Source: Gnetum montanum
Lineage: Eukaryota > Streptophyta > Gnetopsida > Gnetales > Gnetaceae
Direction of reading: 5' to 3'
Length of the DNA: 41,661 nt
Assembly: GCA_015680685.1 (NCBI GenBank)
Contig: MNCI01024347.1
Location: 63,385-105,045, forward strand
Shown here: piece after piece, positions 21,125-30,019 of the stretch
How positions within the stretch are numbered: position 1 is the first letter of the stretch
Layout of the letters: every line of letters begins with the position of its first letter
Program-made: the position numbers and the translations under genes
The notes under the pieces: generated by a model
The model's input: only the letters and a program-made list of their open reading frames with translations
What the model was told of the DNA's origin: nothing
Database searches by the model: none

Positions 21125-23862
21125 ATGGATTCCTTGTACACGACCACAACCGCCATGGTCCCTGTCGATTTGGGTGCCACATCTGTGAACCCTCTCGAGG
21201 TCACCAGGCCAGCTCCTGGCGCAATAGGATTTCAGGGGCCATTGCGCTAATCATTGAGGCTTCAGGGAAAAGAGCCCATCTTCACGGTCATAACCCCTGA
21301 AGAATACAACTTTATATGTGTTAAGATCTAGGCAAAGCTGGCTCTTAGCCGAGCTGAAGTCGAAGCAAAACGAAACTTTGAGGTGGTCCACCGAGGGGGC
21401 TATGATTTCAAGCCAACAGCTTACGACATAATTCCCTTGATCGAACACCAACATGAACTTATAACACAGTTGGTCATGGCCAAAGGCCAGGCTTCATGGG
21501 CTACGTTGGAGCCCTAGCATGGGGAAGAGGAAGGGGATGAATTGGCAGCCCAGTTAGAACATTTGTTCCATACTCTGAGCCCCCACACGTACATACATCC
21601 CTTATTTCCTTTCAACGAAGAGGCTGCTCCTCTTGACCCAGCCATGACCGCACACATGCACATTCCTGTCCTTCCGCAGGCCACCGCGCAGCTGTCTGGG
21701 CTGCAAGTACAAATGCCTCATAATAACGTGGGGGCGGTTTCGTCACCACGGGTACTTTGCATTCCGGCAGTGGTCCCGGCGACCACTGTGCCCCATTTCA
21801 TCCCTCAGATACAACCTTACACCATATCAACAACCCACCCAGCGCAGATTTTACCGCCCCCTCCAACTCAATAGATCGCCATAGCTGTTCAGCCCCAAGC
21901 ATACATCCAACAGCCTGCAGCTATTCCGTGGGCCAACCCTGCAGTGCAACACAACCGGTCTACGCTGTATGGCGCACAACACTCCGTTGCACCCACAACG
22001 CAGGTCCCACAGGGGGTCCTGCAGTATATCTACCCTTATCCTATGCAACAGGCAGCGGCTAACCCCTCTTCTCAAACCAGTGGGTGGTGGTCTTCATAGG
22101 CCCCTCCGCCTGCAGGGATCCCCGCCCCACAAGCAACCAGCCAGCCTCTCCCGGCGTTTCCATTCCCTAGCACCACCTTCCCAATCTAGCCTCCTATGCC
22201 TTCTGCACAAACACCTCCGTCAACAGGTCTGGACCAGGCCTTCCAGCTTATACAGACCCTCACTGAGGAGGTACGATGCCTCAAAGCCGCTGGTTCTGAT
22301 ACTATTCAGATCATGGACTTTTATCAGGATGATCCGATTAGCCCAGCGGTCCCTACGCTATCATTGCTGCCAGGGATGTCTCTGCCTCATTTCACCAAAT
22401 ACAATGGGGAGGGAGATCCCAATGCTCATTTGGTCACGTTTATGTCTGAGTCCTTATTGTTGCAACAGTGGCCACACACCATCATCCGAGTCTTTGCGAT
22501 GTCCCTAACAGGGAAAGCTTTGGATTGGTACTGGGCCCTCCCACGCTCTTCCATCTCAACCCTGGAAGAGCTGCTGACCCAATTTGTGACTCGCTTTAAA
22601 TACAACTTGAAACCGGAAGTCACATTGGATCAGCTCATGGGAGTGAAACAAGACCCGCTCGAGCCCGTCCAAAGGTTTATACAGCGTTGGAATGCAACCT
22701 TGAATGAGATCCGCGAGCCGATCACGGACTCACATCTGCTAGCTATATTCAAGGGAGCAGTCAATGACTTCATTAAGTCAAAGCTGTACTATCTTTCCCC
22801 CAACTCTCTACACCAGGCCTTCACGCAAACTAGAAGCATCCAAGATGCTGAGGAGGCCAGCAAAGACCCGGCGTATGTCGCTTACAGGAATGCACATAAC
22901 AAGAGCAAAGACAAAGGCAAAGTAGCGACAACGATAGTAGCTGCGATGACTGAAGGTGCAAAAACTAAGAACAAGAAGGCACCAATGGCGCCTCCTGAGA
23001 CCACGGCTGGTGCCGGCACCAGCCAAGACACAACTGCCCTTGAAGGGCCACCCCAGCCTAAGCCAAACTTTGAATGCAAGGATCGCTCAAAATACACGGC
23101 ACTACCTGTAAAGCATTCCAACCTGCTGAAACAACTGTTAGGGGCAGGTCACATTCAACCTAAGAAGGTGTCTGAAGAAGCTCTAAAGCGTCACAGACGC
23201 CATTGTGAACTGCGGAAGAACCCCTCTTTAGCCTTACCTAACAAACCACCAGTCCCAAGATCTTTTAGGCTAGACCGTTTCTGTGACTACCACCAGCTGT
23301 GCACGATACAGATTATTGCTAGGCGTTGAAAGATGACATTCAACGTATGCTAGACGATGGTTCACTTAAATTAGACAGCAACAACCCGACGCGTCGAGAA
23401 AACCAAACATTGCATGTATATAAGGACCCGTTGAACGCAAACGATGATCCTTATACAATCACTATGGTGAGTACGGACAATGAGAGGAGGGAACCGCCAA
23501 AACAGCCTTTTGTTTTGCATGTGCCTGCCAGCTCACAACGGGGGCCAACCATTCCATCAGCAGCCAGTGGGGTCTCGAGGCCACCCTTCATTATACGGGC
23601 ACCTTCTTGGATACACCCTCAGTCACACAGCGACAGTCAAGCCGCGGCCTTGTCCGCACCCACGCCTAAGGAACCCTTCATTATCAGGGCACCAAAATTA
23701 CAGGCTGCTCCTCTCACGCAGGGGCAGACCTCCAACCAAAAGCGTCAACCGTCACCTCCCAAACGACAGGGAGAGGACACATCCATTAGCGCAACGAAAG
23801 ACCATTCTACGCTCAGCTTTCCTAAGCCCAGGCCCCTGGCCTTTGTGCCTTCACTTGTACCT
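21125..23862 (+). pseudogene. Tat element: gag, decayed
   Basis: The frame opens at the ATG at 21125 (MDSLYTTTTAMVPVDLG) and is interrupted by stops at 21248 (TAA), 21329, 21515, 21872, 22097 and 22187 (all TAG). A Pro/Gln-rich N-terminal half is followed by the retrotransposon gag domain at about 22340-22860 (MDFYQDDP, ALDWYWALP, LEELLTQFVTRF, QRWNATLNEI). A zinc-knuckle-like segment at about 23280-23330 (CDYHQ, then HDTDYC in the +2 frame) is broken by a one-base frameshift and a TAG. The frame then continues from 23326 (KDDIQRMLDDG) through a Pro-rich tail with two PFIIRAP repeats. The replaced codons fit CAG in most cases. Gag would form the particle that packages element RNA. Confidence 0.9.
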
Positions 23863-24902
23863 TAGGGGCAGGATAAAGGTGCAGAAACGCACCCACCTTC
23901 TCTTGGCAAGAAAAAGAACACCCCCCGACCGACACCGTTCCACCTCAAGAGATCCATCTCTTGGGCCGAATGGAAGAGGACAAGGGGGATAAACAACCTA
24001 GCCGAGAGAAGGACCTCCTCAACGCATTTACACAAGTTAAACAAGCTCTCAAACAAAAGAACACAACGCTGAGCCTTTACGACCTGCTTATGACATCTCG
24101 AGAGCACCGTGAGGCTATGGTTCGCATGCTGACATCCATATCAGTAAATGAAAGCTTGTCAGCGGAGGAGGAAGCGATACATGTTGTCATGTTTCCTTCC
24201 GAAGCTGAGCAACCTACGCCTACCTCGTTGACCTTCCACGACGAGTCTATCAAAGACGATCCTGAGAAAGGTCAAGTCATAACTAAACCTATGTTCATCA
24301 CCATCCGGGTCAGTCAATACCGGATCCGAAGAGTGCACGTAGATGATGGCGCAGCTACCAACGTCATTCCCTATTCCATCATGGATAGGTTGGGTCTGGT
24401 CGACCAGATCACGCCCACGACGACGGCTTGCGTAAAATCGTTCAATGGGGCACGGGTTCAAGTTAAGGGGACGGTGCGTATTGAGTTTGTGGCGGGGGAT
24501 CAATTCCCAACAGAGGCCACTTTCTTAGTCGTCGAGGAGATGCCGAGGTTCAACCTGATCTTGGGGAGGTTTTGGTTAGCCCAGCTAAGGGCGGTTTCAT
24601 CACCGATACACCAAGAGATACACCTTCCCTATGCCGGAGGGGAGGTTGTGATACGCGGTGATGAAATCACCCCCAAGACCGTCAATAACATTGAAGAAGA
24701 ACTGGGTTCAGAGATAGAAACGACTGATAATCAAACCCGTCTCCAAACCCCTCAACAAGCTGACAACAATGATGACGGTCTAGCTTGGGTCGACCTGCCA
24801 TTTCCGGATGGCAGCGTAGAGGAGTCAAATCATAAGTCTCCTCGCCCTTACGCAACGCTCAACATAAAGGGCATCAAGAGACAATTGCGTATCAACGGTT
24901 GA
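23863..24902 (+). pseudogene. Tat element: aspartic protease region
   Basis: Following a TAG at 23863 and a frameshift at about 23925-23935, an open frame from 23961 (its first good Met is in GRMEEDKGDK) reaches 24902. The retropepsin core is at about 24290-24600: MFITIRVSQYRIRRV, the active-site VDDGAATN (Asp, Gly, Ala in the usual DxGA spacing), IPYSIMDRLG, and ILGRFWLAQL, the normal second half of Ty3/gypsy proteases. The frame ends with ATLNIKGIKRQLRING and does not run on into RT as it would in a standard gag-pol. The break with RT, 5.1 kb away, is the most unusual point of the element. Confidence 0.88.
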
Positions 24903-25131
24903 ACGATGGTCCTTGCGTACATTATCATGTCTTAGCGAGTTATCATAGTTCCTACTTAGCAATTTTATTTCATGCATTTTCACGTTACTTTTATTTTCGC
25001 TTCTTACACTTGTCATTTATCTTCACATTGTTATCTTTTTCGTACGCATGATATTCACGTTTCCTGATCACTTTAGCATAATTACGCAAAATACTGTACC
25101 AGTATCATTTACGCTTGCTTTATTACGCTAT

Positions 25132-25277
25132 GGCCCGCAACGGCCTTAAACTAGTTACACAGAATTGTATACTATGACTTTTTACATTTGATTACGCAGT
25201 AGGCCCGCAACGGCCCTAAACTAGTCACTAATTTACACAGAATCATATGACGGCCCGCGATGGCCTTAAACTAGCCA
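25132..25277 (+). repeat. Three GGCCCGCAACGGCC-TTAAACTAG repeats after protease
   Basis: Units at 25132, 25202 and 25252 share GGCCCGCxAxGGCCxTAAACTAGxxA. The same consensus in weaker form recurs after integrase (33396-33782). The 24903-25131 and 25278-25471 flanks are AT-richer and show no gene; they would be 3' untranslated DNA for gag-protease on + and for the antisense gene on minus. Confidence 0.8.
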
Positions 25278-25471
25278 TCACATTCTATCGTCATAACTTA
25301 GGCAACATCCTTAACAATTACATTCACGCTATGCAGATAAGAGCATGAAAGCCAAAAAAGATAAAATAATTGACATTTAAAACATCCAACGGGTCTTATA
25401 ACGCATCTTCTCAATCATTCATAAAACAATACTCCACTTCACCCTCAAATAAAACCATGCGTAAATCATAA

Positions 25472-25741
25472 TTATGCATTTCCTCTACTGCCACCATCGT
25501 TGGTATCTCGCAAGTCCGGATCCAACCCTAATGGATCATCCTCCAATGGGCCGTCGTTTCTGGGAATGATTCTTTCATGAAGAATGTCCTCTTCGTGAAG
25601 TCCTCGTTCCGGAGCCGGCTCCACGGGAGGACACTCTTCATCATTGCGTTCTTCTGCCTCTTCCTCTGCTTCTTCCTCTACTTCTGCTGTTCCCTCTACT
25701 GACTCCTCACCTGGCTCGTCTTCTCTATCCTCAGTTGGTAC
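25472..25741 (-). CDS. Antisense gene exon 8 (acidic C-terminal tail)
   Basis: VPTEDREDEPGEESVEG, then about fifteen Glu in a row of EEEAEEE type, then PPVEPAPERGLHEEDILHER and DPLGLDPDLRDTNDGG before TAA. The acceptor CGTAG is convincing, but joining it to exon 7 leaves a one-base phase difference, so there is either an indel or a slightly different junction. Confidence 0.55.
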   Translation of the reverse strand, partial: VPTEDREDEPGEESVEGTAEVEEEAEEEAEERNDEECPPVEPAPERGLHEEDILHERIIPRNDGPLEDDPLGLDPDLRDTNDGGSRGNA

Positions 25742-25825
25742 CTACGTACAGTAAGCACATTAGCTCCACAAGACTTAACATCATGATTAGAAAATGCAAA
25801 CTAAGTCAAGCATAAACTTACTTAC

Positions 25826-26639
25826 GATGGCCCTGCTTCTGCAGCAAAGGGAAGCTTGTCCAGGGCAGCCCACAGGTGTTTCATGATCTCTTTCTCCGTT
25901 AGATCTGGTCATACATCCTCTCCCAAGGCAGCTCTGGCCTTCACTTTCCCTTTCTCCACGCTGCTCCAGTGGGTTGGGTCCGGGAAGAAAGTAGGGATGG
26001 TAGCCTGATCCCCAGGGAGAGTCATCGCCCTTTCCAGGGACGCACTTACAGTCACCTGCTCTTCAAACTTCTTGAAGACTTCGAAAACTTCGAGGACGTC
26101 CAGGAAGACTTCCAAGGATTGGGCCCTAACGGCAGAATCGCGGTAGAGTTTCTGATAAGCAATGCTCTCCCGCTTGTACAAATGTTCATGGTCCTTCTCC
26201 TTCTACCTCCATTCTTGCACGCTTACACAATAGTCCCTTCAATCCTGGCTCTTCTGAGCTAGGAGCTCTATCTGCATTCGCTGCTTTACTAATGCTCGAC
26301 TAGCTTGTACGTTATTCTTGATGGCAGTCCAATAACGGGAGTAATCGACAACAGCAGTACGCCAGTCTTCATCCCCTATTGCTCGCGCCTGTAGGAAGTC
26401 GCACCGTGATCTTAGGTCTCCAACCTCTTTGGTCAGAGACTCCTCCCTCTGCTCGGCCCTCTGCAGCCTTTTCCAAAGGGTCTCATTGATGCCCTTACTC
26501 TCCCATAAGGAGCGTGTTGAGCATAACGCACATTTACGCATTTCCTCATAAATGTGACGTGGCACGGCTGCTTCATTGGATGGTGGCTCCACTGTGTCCA
26601 AATCAATGGGCTCTGTGGGATCCCATCAAAGGTGAGCTC
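25826..26639 (-). CDS. Antisense gene exon 7 (coiled-coil region)
   Basis: After acceptor TGTTAG and one TGA (CGA expected), the frame gives DPTEPIDLDTVEPP, then the charged helical stretch WKRLQRAEQREESLTKEVGD through LVKQRMQIELLAQKSQD, then stop TGA, a TAG, and YKRESIAYQKLYRDSAVRA, VFLDVLEVFEVFKKFEEQV and TFFPDPTHWSSVEKGKVKAR. Heptad-like spacing of Leu in the first half suggests coiled-coil dimerisation. It ends at a perfect GTAAGTAAG donor. Confidence 0.65.
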
Positions 26640-26716
26640 CTAACAGAAACAATCATTAGTATTGGTGACACATTACCAATATATAATATCACAAACTGAC
26701 TACGACCATAACGTAC

Positions 26717-26842
26717 TAGCTCCAGGTTCGACGTGCTCCAGGCGCTCGATCATGTCACTAACGACGCCTTCCATGAAGGTAAATTTGTCAGGGAAGTCTC
26801 TCCACATTCTGCTTACAGTGACAGACGTGGACACATCCTCTT
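26717..26842 (-). CDS. Antisense gene exon 6
   Basis: EEDVSTSVTVSRMWRDFPDK and MEGVVSDMIERLEHVEPGA, 42 codons without a stop. The acceptor AAGAG was chosen because it keeps phase with exon 5; the donor is CTA/GTACGT. Confidence 0.6.
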
Positions 26843-26915
26843 CTCTTGTGGTGTAATCCAGTTAGAAACATAATCTATTTACAGAATCCTACAAACATGT
26901 TAACACACCCATTAC

Positions 26916-27142
26916 CTCTACCGGTGACAGTGGCAACTTCGCCAACATCTTCTACCTCCCTTTCCTCTTCACGCACTTGAGTTTGTGCGTCGCTGGTTCC
27001 AATAGCTGGGGCCTCCTCATGCACCAGAGCCTGTGTGTGGCTCATGCTAACAGCTGGGGCCTCTTTTCCAAAATTGAGGCCCCCTCCCCACGACTTAGTA
27101 TTACTGCCCCTGTCTCAGGGGTCAGTTCTTCTGTAATTTTTA
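26916..27142 (-). CDS. Antisense gene exon 5 (acidic linker)
   Basis: KITEELTPETGAVILSRGEG, then after a one-base frameshift EAPAVSMSHTQALVHEEAPA and an acidic REEEREVEDVGEV stretch. There are two EAPA repeats. The donor is GTAATG. It looks like a disordered linker. Confidence 0.55.
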
Positions 27143-27222
27143 CTGGTCATGTCACAGCACCTTAGTATATCATTCCAAAACAACTAAAAAAATATTGCGT
27201 AATACAATTCCTCCATGCTTAC

Positions 27223-28250
27223 CAGGTGGAGTCTTACTCCGCTGAACTTTGACCACCACAATTCGGCTTGCGTCACTCCCAGGCGCCTCGGCTATACGGA
27301 GCCTTTTACGCCGAGCTGCAGGTTCCACGATTTCCTTCGCCAGGCATTTCCCTCGCGAGGCATCGCTGGTGTAAGTAGGCATTATCCCGCCTACGCTGTC
27401 AAGGCCTCACACTTGGGGCACCGCCAAACCCTTGGTCGTTATAGACAGTGACTCCTCGATCCCTTCCGGCGGATTCTGCCCACGGGTAGTGTTGAGGATG
27501 TGGGCAATCCAAGGTCTGGACAGCTGGTCTTGGTCTTGCTGCACCCAGACCCCATTCCTTTAGATGACCAGAAACTCAGCGAATCGCCGGAGGCAAGCTA
27601 TGAAGATGGCGTAATGCACGTTGAAGCGGGACTCAAGCTTCTCGCGAAGCTTGATCATCTCGTTGCGCAATCCCTTAGCAAAATAGCTTGCCCAATTGAA
27701 CTGGGTCCCCTCCTCCAGAACCTCTCGCATAATACGAGTCTGTTCTACAGAAAAGAACTTCCCTTGGGGAAAGCCTAGGCTCAAAAGAGGGGATAAAGTG
27801 TCTTGGCAACGCCCATCTAGAATCTTTCGCATGGAAACCCTTCAGACTCCTTCGGGATCCTTACCCACTCCTTCAGCCAATCCTGGAAGGCAACGCTCCT
27901 CTTCGCCTTCTCACTTACGGGAAGGCCGTCCGAGGGGACGCCAAATAGGTCTGCGAAGAGTTGAGCGTCAATGTTAAAGCTTACGCGTACGTTATGTACG
28001 TGCGTGCAAAAACGCTCTACCTTTTCGTTGAAGGAGTTGACCAGGGTTAGCATTTCACTAGCGGGGACATCAGGAGTTCCAGCTAAAAACAGATGCATTA
28101 GCCCTGCTGTTCGGATCTTGGTGGTCATAGAGATTGGTGCCGCCGAGTGGTCGAGCCAGCGCTATGCGTCCTTGATGTTGCTGTAGCGGAAAAGGATGGT
28201 GTTCGCCTTGCGGTCGAAAATCGTAAGGGTAATCTCCCGGGATTCCCTGA
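27223..28250 (-). CDS. Antisense gene exon 4 (central domain)
   Basis: It starts after TTCAG. The first part reads REITLTIFDRKANTILFRYS and continues to MTTKIRTAGLMHLFLAG, VRVSFNIDAQLFADLFGVP and FQDWLKEWVRIP. A frameshift near 27820-27832 leads to TRIMREVLEEGTQFNWASYF and HYAIFIACLRRF. The pairing of an LFGxP segment with a later TR...L..G..NW segment and a final hydrophobic IxACLRR segment resembles the putative plant transposon protein domain (Pfam PF20167, from memory). Stops: TAG 28162 (CAG expected), a TAA near 27558 and a TGA near 27410. It ends at an ACCTG/GTAAGC donor. Confidence 0.6.
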
Positions 28251-28348
28251 CTGAACAGCGTAAAACACAAATCAAACTCAACCATTATTACACAAACCTC
28301 ACAATTTACAACTATATTACGCAATAATCGACTATACAACAGCCTCAC

Positions 28349-28623
28349 CAGGTCCAAATGGCAAGGGAAATGGTGGAAGGTTCCTCTGCACGTCCTCAAC
28401 GGTAAGGGGCGGGTCTAAGGTCCAGTCATCGTGTAGCCACCCAAGTCTCTGGCAATTCTCAAAAGCCCCAGCGTAGCGGGTGGGGTACTCACGCATGTCA
28501 AAGCCAATTTGCCCTATAACACCGACGCGCACGTTGCTAGTTGAGGTAAATGCCATTATTACCATTTCGGCCCATGATAACGCATCTCCATTTCCGACTA
28601 ACCTATTGTCATGAATAAAGAAC
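28349..28623 (-). CDS. Antisense gene exon 3
   Basis: Open throughout: FFIHDNRLVGNG, DALSWAEMVIMAF, GQIGFDMREYPTRYAG, LPPFPLPFGP. It starts after a GTACAG acceptor and ends at a CCTG/GTGAGG donor. No stop in 91 codons, which supports coding origin. No domain is recognised with certainty. Confidence 0.75.
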
Positions 28624-28743
28624 CTGTACCATACAACGTAGGCTTATCTTACATTTTTCACATGGGCTTCTCTTATATTGCATATCGATAATAGACATAT
28701 AACAACAACAAAAAAAAATAGACAGTTAATAAAATTCGCTTAC

Positions 28744-29193
28744 CCGCCTGCGTAGTACACCATGCGTTGTGGGTTCTAGAAATAGGTCGAGACATGGCGA
28801 GCCACGAACAGCGTGTTATACGCATGATAACAACTGAACTGAGCCATTTCCTAGATCCAGTTTAAGCTCCTTAAACCCCGAGTGCTAAGTTCTCGGTCCT
28901 CGGGACGACCCGTATCGATGGCCCCGTCTGTCAAAAAGGCCAGGATCCCTTGTGCGGAACCTGCCAGCAGGTGCTCTAACAGGGCACCGGCGATGTCACC
29001 AGTCAAATCAGACCACACAATGACGCTGTAGTTGCGCAGCAAGAACTGCAGAAACTCCAGCGCACCCCGTCAAAACCATATGGCCTTCCCTTGCAACCTC
29101 GTTTTCGGGGGAGGGACATTGGGGACGATATGGTTTATACAACACAAAACCCCGACAATATCCAAGACAATCAGAATAGCCGTTAGCATAACG
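28744..29193 (-). CDS. Antisense gene exon 2 (HAD/FCP1-like segment)
   Basis: After acceptor TGTACAG the frame reads VMLTAILIVLDIVGVLC, then GKAIWF, stop TGA (29067-29069), RGALEFLQFLLRNYSVIVW, and further on NTLFVARHV and NPQRMVYY. The order hydrophobic strand-LDxxG, R-x-x-x-x-EFLxFL, IVWS, NTLxV...NP matches FCP1/NLI-interacting-factor-like HAD phosphatases of plants. The second motif-I acid is Val and the usual DD of motif III is AR, so activity would be lost even without the stops (TGA 29067, TAG 28851, and a TAG near 28767). Confidence 0.7.
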
Positions 29194-29472
29194 CTGTACA
29201 GCAGACCCAATACATACATTAACGCCTACATTTACATTTTGCATGATTAATATAGAAAACTTATAAACTACACCTAGTTATCCAGGACGAAATCGCCCAA
29301 ACCCTTGCAATAACTAGGGTTTAATCGCATTAACCCTAACAACGGCGGTAGATGCAACCCCATCAAACCCTCGCATTAACCCAAGGTCCACAATTTGAAA
29401 TCCACATTCACGCAAAAGATACCATGAAAAGTAGACATTGAAACAAACATGAGCATGTAAGGAATGACCTAC

Positions 29473-29591
29473 CGGTTCAAAGGCGTAGGGTCACGAACAT
29501 TGACCAGCGCCTGCGAAACGCGATCCAGATTCTCTTGCACCTCATCGATTTTGACCAGTTTTGCGTTCTTCCTTTTGATTTTTGGTGCCAT
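29473..29591 (-). CDS. Antisense gene exon 1 (start, basic N-terminus)
   Basis: It encodes MAPKIKRKNAKLVKIDEVQE and continues to DPTPLNR, 39 codons plus two bases. It ends at a CCG/GTAGGT donor. The KIKRKNAK cluster could be a nuclear localisation signal. The ATG is the first in frame and is preceded by a leader with a TATA box at 29747. Confidence 0.75.
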
Positions 29592-30019
29592 TGTAATAGC
29601 TTCAGAAAATTTTTCACCGTTTAACACCTGCAAATCTTCACAAAATCACACACTCTAATCCTCTGTAATTCCTTCTCTCGCTCAGCAACAGTTACGAATT
29701 CGAATTCACAATAGCCAACAGCCCGTCCTCATCAAAAACTACTTACTTATATGTGAGGATCACCGACTTGATATCCGATTTCAGTGGGACTTTCCTAAAA
29801 TGGAACCCAAAAATCAAGATATTAATGCGGCTGATATCGCACGCCCCACTGTCTGAAATGACATTAAACTACCACATCTTATCGCCTCGTAATCGGGTTG
29901 CATTGATTACAGCTTGTTTACAATATTCAAAATTCAGTTAGCCTTCCACGTTCGACGACATCACGTCACCTTTCTTCTAATCATTTACGCACTTTGTGGT
30001 TTTGCAAGACAGACGAGAA
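29592..30019 (-). promoter_or_regulatory. Putative promoter and leader of antisense gene
   Basis: Between the two divergent starts (29591 minus, 30020 plus). A TATAAG box on the minus strand at 29747-29752 is followed by a GC-balanced leader. On the plus strand, TTTTGCAAG at about 30000-30008 could be a splice acceptor leading into pol. No other signal is clear. Confidence 0.35.

Larger units (their letters stand above)
25472..29591 (-). pseudogene. Antisense eight-exon gene carried by the Tat element
   Basis: Read on the minus strand, an ATG at 29591 begins eight coding blocks joined by seven introns with GT-AG ends (donors GTAGGT, GTAAGC, GTGAGG, GTAAGC, GTAATG, GTACGT, GTAAGT). Six junctions keep reading phase; only 7-8 is off by one base. 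Total about 3.3 kb, near 1,100 codons, ending in TAA at 25472. Order of features: basic N-terminus, a HAD-phosphatase-like segment, a central part resembling plant putative-transposon-protein domains, a coiled-coil region, and an acidic tail. A TATAAG box at 29747-29752 lies about 155 bases upstream. Roughly a dozen stops or frameshifts, mostly TAG/TGA explainable by C-to-T change, show that it is now dead. Antisense ORFs are known in Tat elements, but usually near the 3' LTR. The gene model is mine and untested. Confidence 0.8.

Noticed and set aside
21969-22508. 179-codon frame on + overlapping gag in another phase
   Set aside because: Shadow of the gag frame; the gag phase carries the conserved retrotransposon gag motifs.
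25472-29591. Antisense exons as a host gene into which a retrotransposon inserted
   Set aside because: The exons lie wholly inside one element between its protease and RT, bounded by matching LTRs and a target duplication, and have decayed like pol.
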